Of a stretch of 64,000 nt of DNA, positions 63,846 through 64,000 are shown piece after piece. Numbering within the stretch: position 1 is the first letter of the stretch; each line of letters opens with the position of its first letter. This DNA is from Micromonospora pattaloongensis (GTDB lineage: Bacteria > Actinomycetota > Actinomycetes > Mycobacteriales > Micromonosporaceae). The notes beneath the pieces are model-generated. The model saw only the letters and a list, made by a program, of their open reading frames with translations. It did not search any database and had not been told where the DNA came from. The position numbers and the translations under genes were made by a program. The stretch spans positions 992,001 through 1,056,000 of the forward strand of contig NZ_FNPH01000001.1 of assembly GCF_900107255.1 (NCBI RefSeq). Reading direction: 5' to 3'.

Positions 63846-64000
63846 GTGCGCTGGGGCAGCTTCGTGGCGGTCGGGGACAGCTTCACCGAGGGCATGGACG
63901 ACGCCTACCCGGACGGCACCTACCGGGGCTGGGCGGACCTGGTCGCGACGGCGCTGGCCGCGCAGGCCGGACCCGACTTCGGGTACGCGAACCTCGCCAT
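63846..64000 (+). CDS. SGNH/GDSL hydrolase, N-terminal part (cut by window end)
   Basis: From GTG 63846 the frame reads [18 protein letters not shown] and runs through [14 protein letters not shown]-like sequence into the window end without a stop, so only about 51 residues are visible. The GDSFTEG block carries the nucleophilic serine of SGNH hydrolases. Substrate cannot be inferred. AGGGGGCGG precedes the start, and the gene is divergent from proS. Confidence 0.8.
   Translation, partial: MRWGSFVAVGDSFTEGMDDAYPDGTYRGWADLVATALAAQAGPDFGYANLA

Noticed and set aside
1-64000. Search for insertion sequences, prophage genes, toxin-antitoxin or biosynthetic clusters
   Set aside because: No transposase, integrase, phage structural gene, toxin pair or biosynthetic enzyme set was seen; gene order is the conserved core of the chromosome.

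Overview
This window is about 64 kb of very GC-rich DNA carrying the chromosomal replication-origin neighbourhood of an actinomycete. The gene order (dnaB-rplI-rpsR-ssb-rpsF ... ponA ... padR-ino1 ... murJ-pseudokinase-sigM-trxB-trxA-cwlM ... parB-parA-rsmG-jag-yidC-yidD-rnpA-rpmH-dnaA-oriC-dnaN-gnd-recF-dciA-gyrB-gyrA-tRNA-Ile-tRNA-Ala) is the conserved origin region known from Mycobacterium and Streptomyces. The short NAD-type Gnd between dnaN and recF, the GRA-rich tails and the many GTG starts fit the family Micromonosporaceae (Micromonospora/Actinoplanes-like). The species cannot be named from the sequence alone.

Layout. 1-2.7 kb: a phosphoribosyltransferase, a zinc-ribbon protein and the replicative helicase dnaB. 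3-4.5 kb: an unusual membrane protein with a tryptophan nonapeptide repeat, divergent from dnaB across a patch of DnaA boxes. 4.5-6.2 kb: the rpsF-ssb-rpsR-rplI operon on the minus strand. 6.5-15.6 kb: a secreted anchored protein, endonuclease IV, two polytopic glycosyltransferase-like membrane proteins, the bifunctional penicillin-binding protein and a DUF5318 protein. 15.7-18.3 kb: padR-ino1 with a clear inverted-repeat operator, then a secreted lamin-tail protein. 18.3-20.3 kb: ogt and the CCA-adding enzyme. 20.3-30.5 kb: an unknown protein, murJ, a separate membrane pseudokinase, sigM with its anti-sigma factor, trxB-trxA, cwlM and a GNAT acetyltransferase. 30.8-34.1 kb: an aminotransferase, a D-Ala-D-Ala-type ligase and a HIT-like protein.

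34.1-38.8 kb is the centromere: parB and parA plus five perfect parS palindromes. Two of these lie in frame inside parA and three lie in a 2.2 kb gene-free stretch that also holds a 25-bp tandem repeat. 39.1-42.7 kb is the rsmG-jag-yidC-yidD-rnpA-rpmH block on the minus strand. 42.7-46.1 kb holds dnaA and oriC (many mostly imperfect DnaA boxes, one AT-rich unwinding candidate, one inverted repeat and one direct repeat). 46.1-58.5 kb runs rightwards through dnaN, gnd, recF, dciA, gyrB, gyrA, a DUF3566 membrane protein, tRNA-Ile, a DLW-39-like microprotein and tRNA-Ala. 58.8-64 kb holds an orphan Wzt-like ATPase, a YbaK deacylase, a FrnE-like DsbA protein, SufE, a CBS protein, proS and the start of an SGNH hydrolase cut by the window end.

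The genes combine three linked programmes: replication initiation and chromosome segregation (dnaA, dnaN, dnaB, recF, dciA, gyrAB, parAB, ssb); envelope growth and its regulation (ponA, murJ, pseudokinase, cwlM, ddl-like ligase, sigM); and core translation and membrane-protein insertion (ribosomal proteins, rnpA, yidC/yidD, tRNAs, proS). No prophage, insertion sequence, CRISPR array or biosynthetic cluster was seen. The least explained parts are the tryptophan-repeat protein, the parS-flanked tandem repeat region, DnaA boxes placed outside oriC, and a short motif shared by the tails of PonA and the DUF3566 protein.
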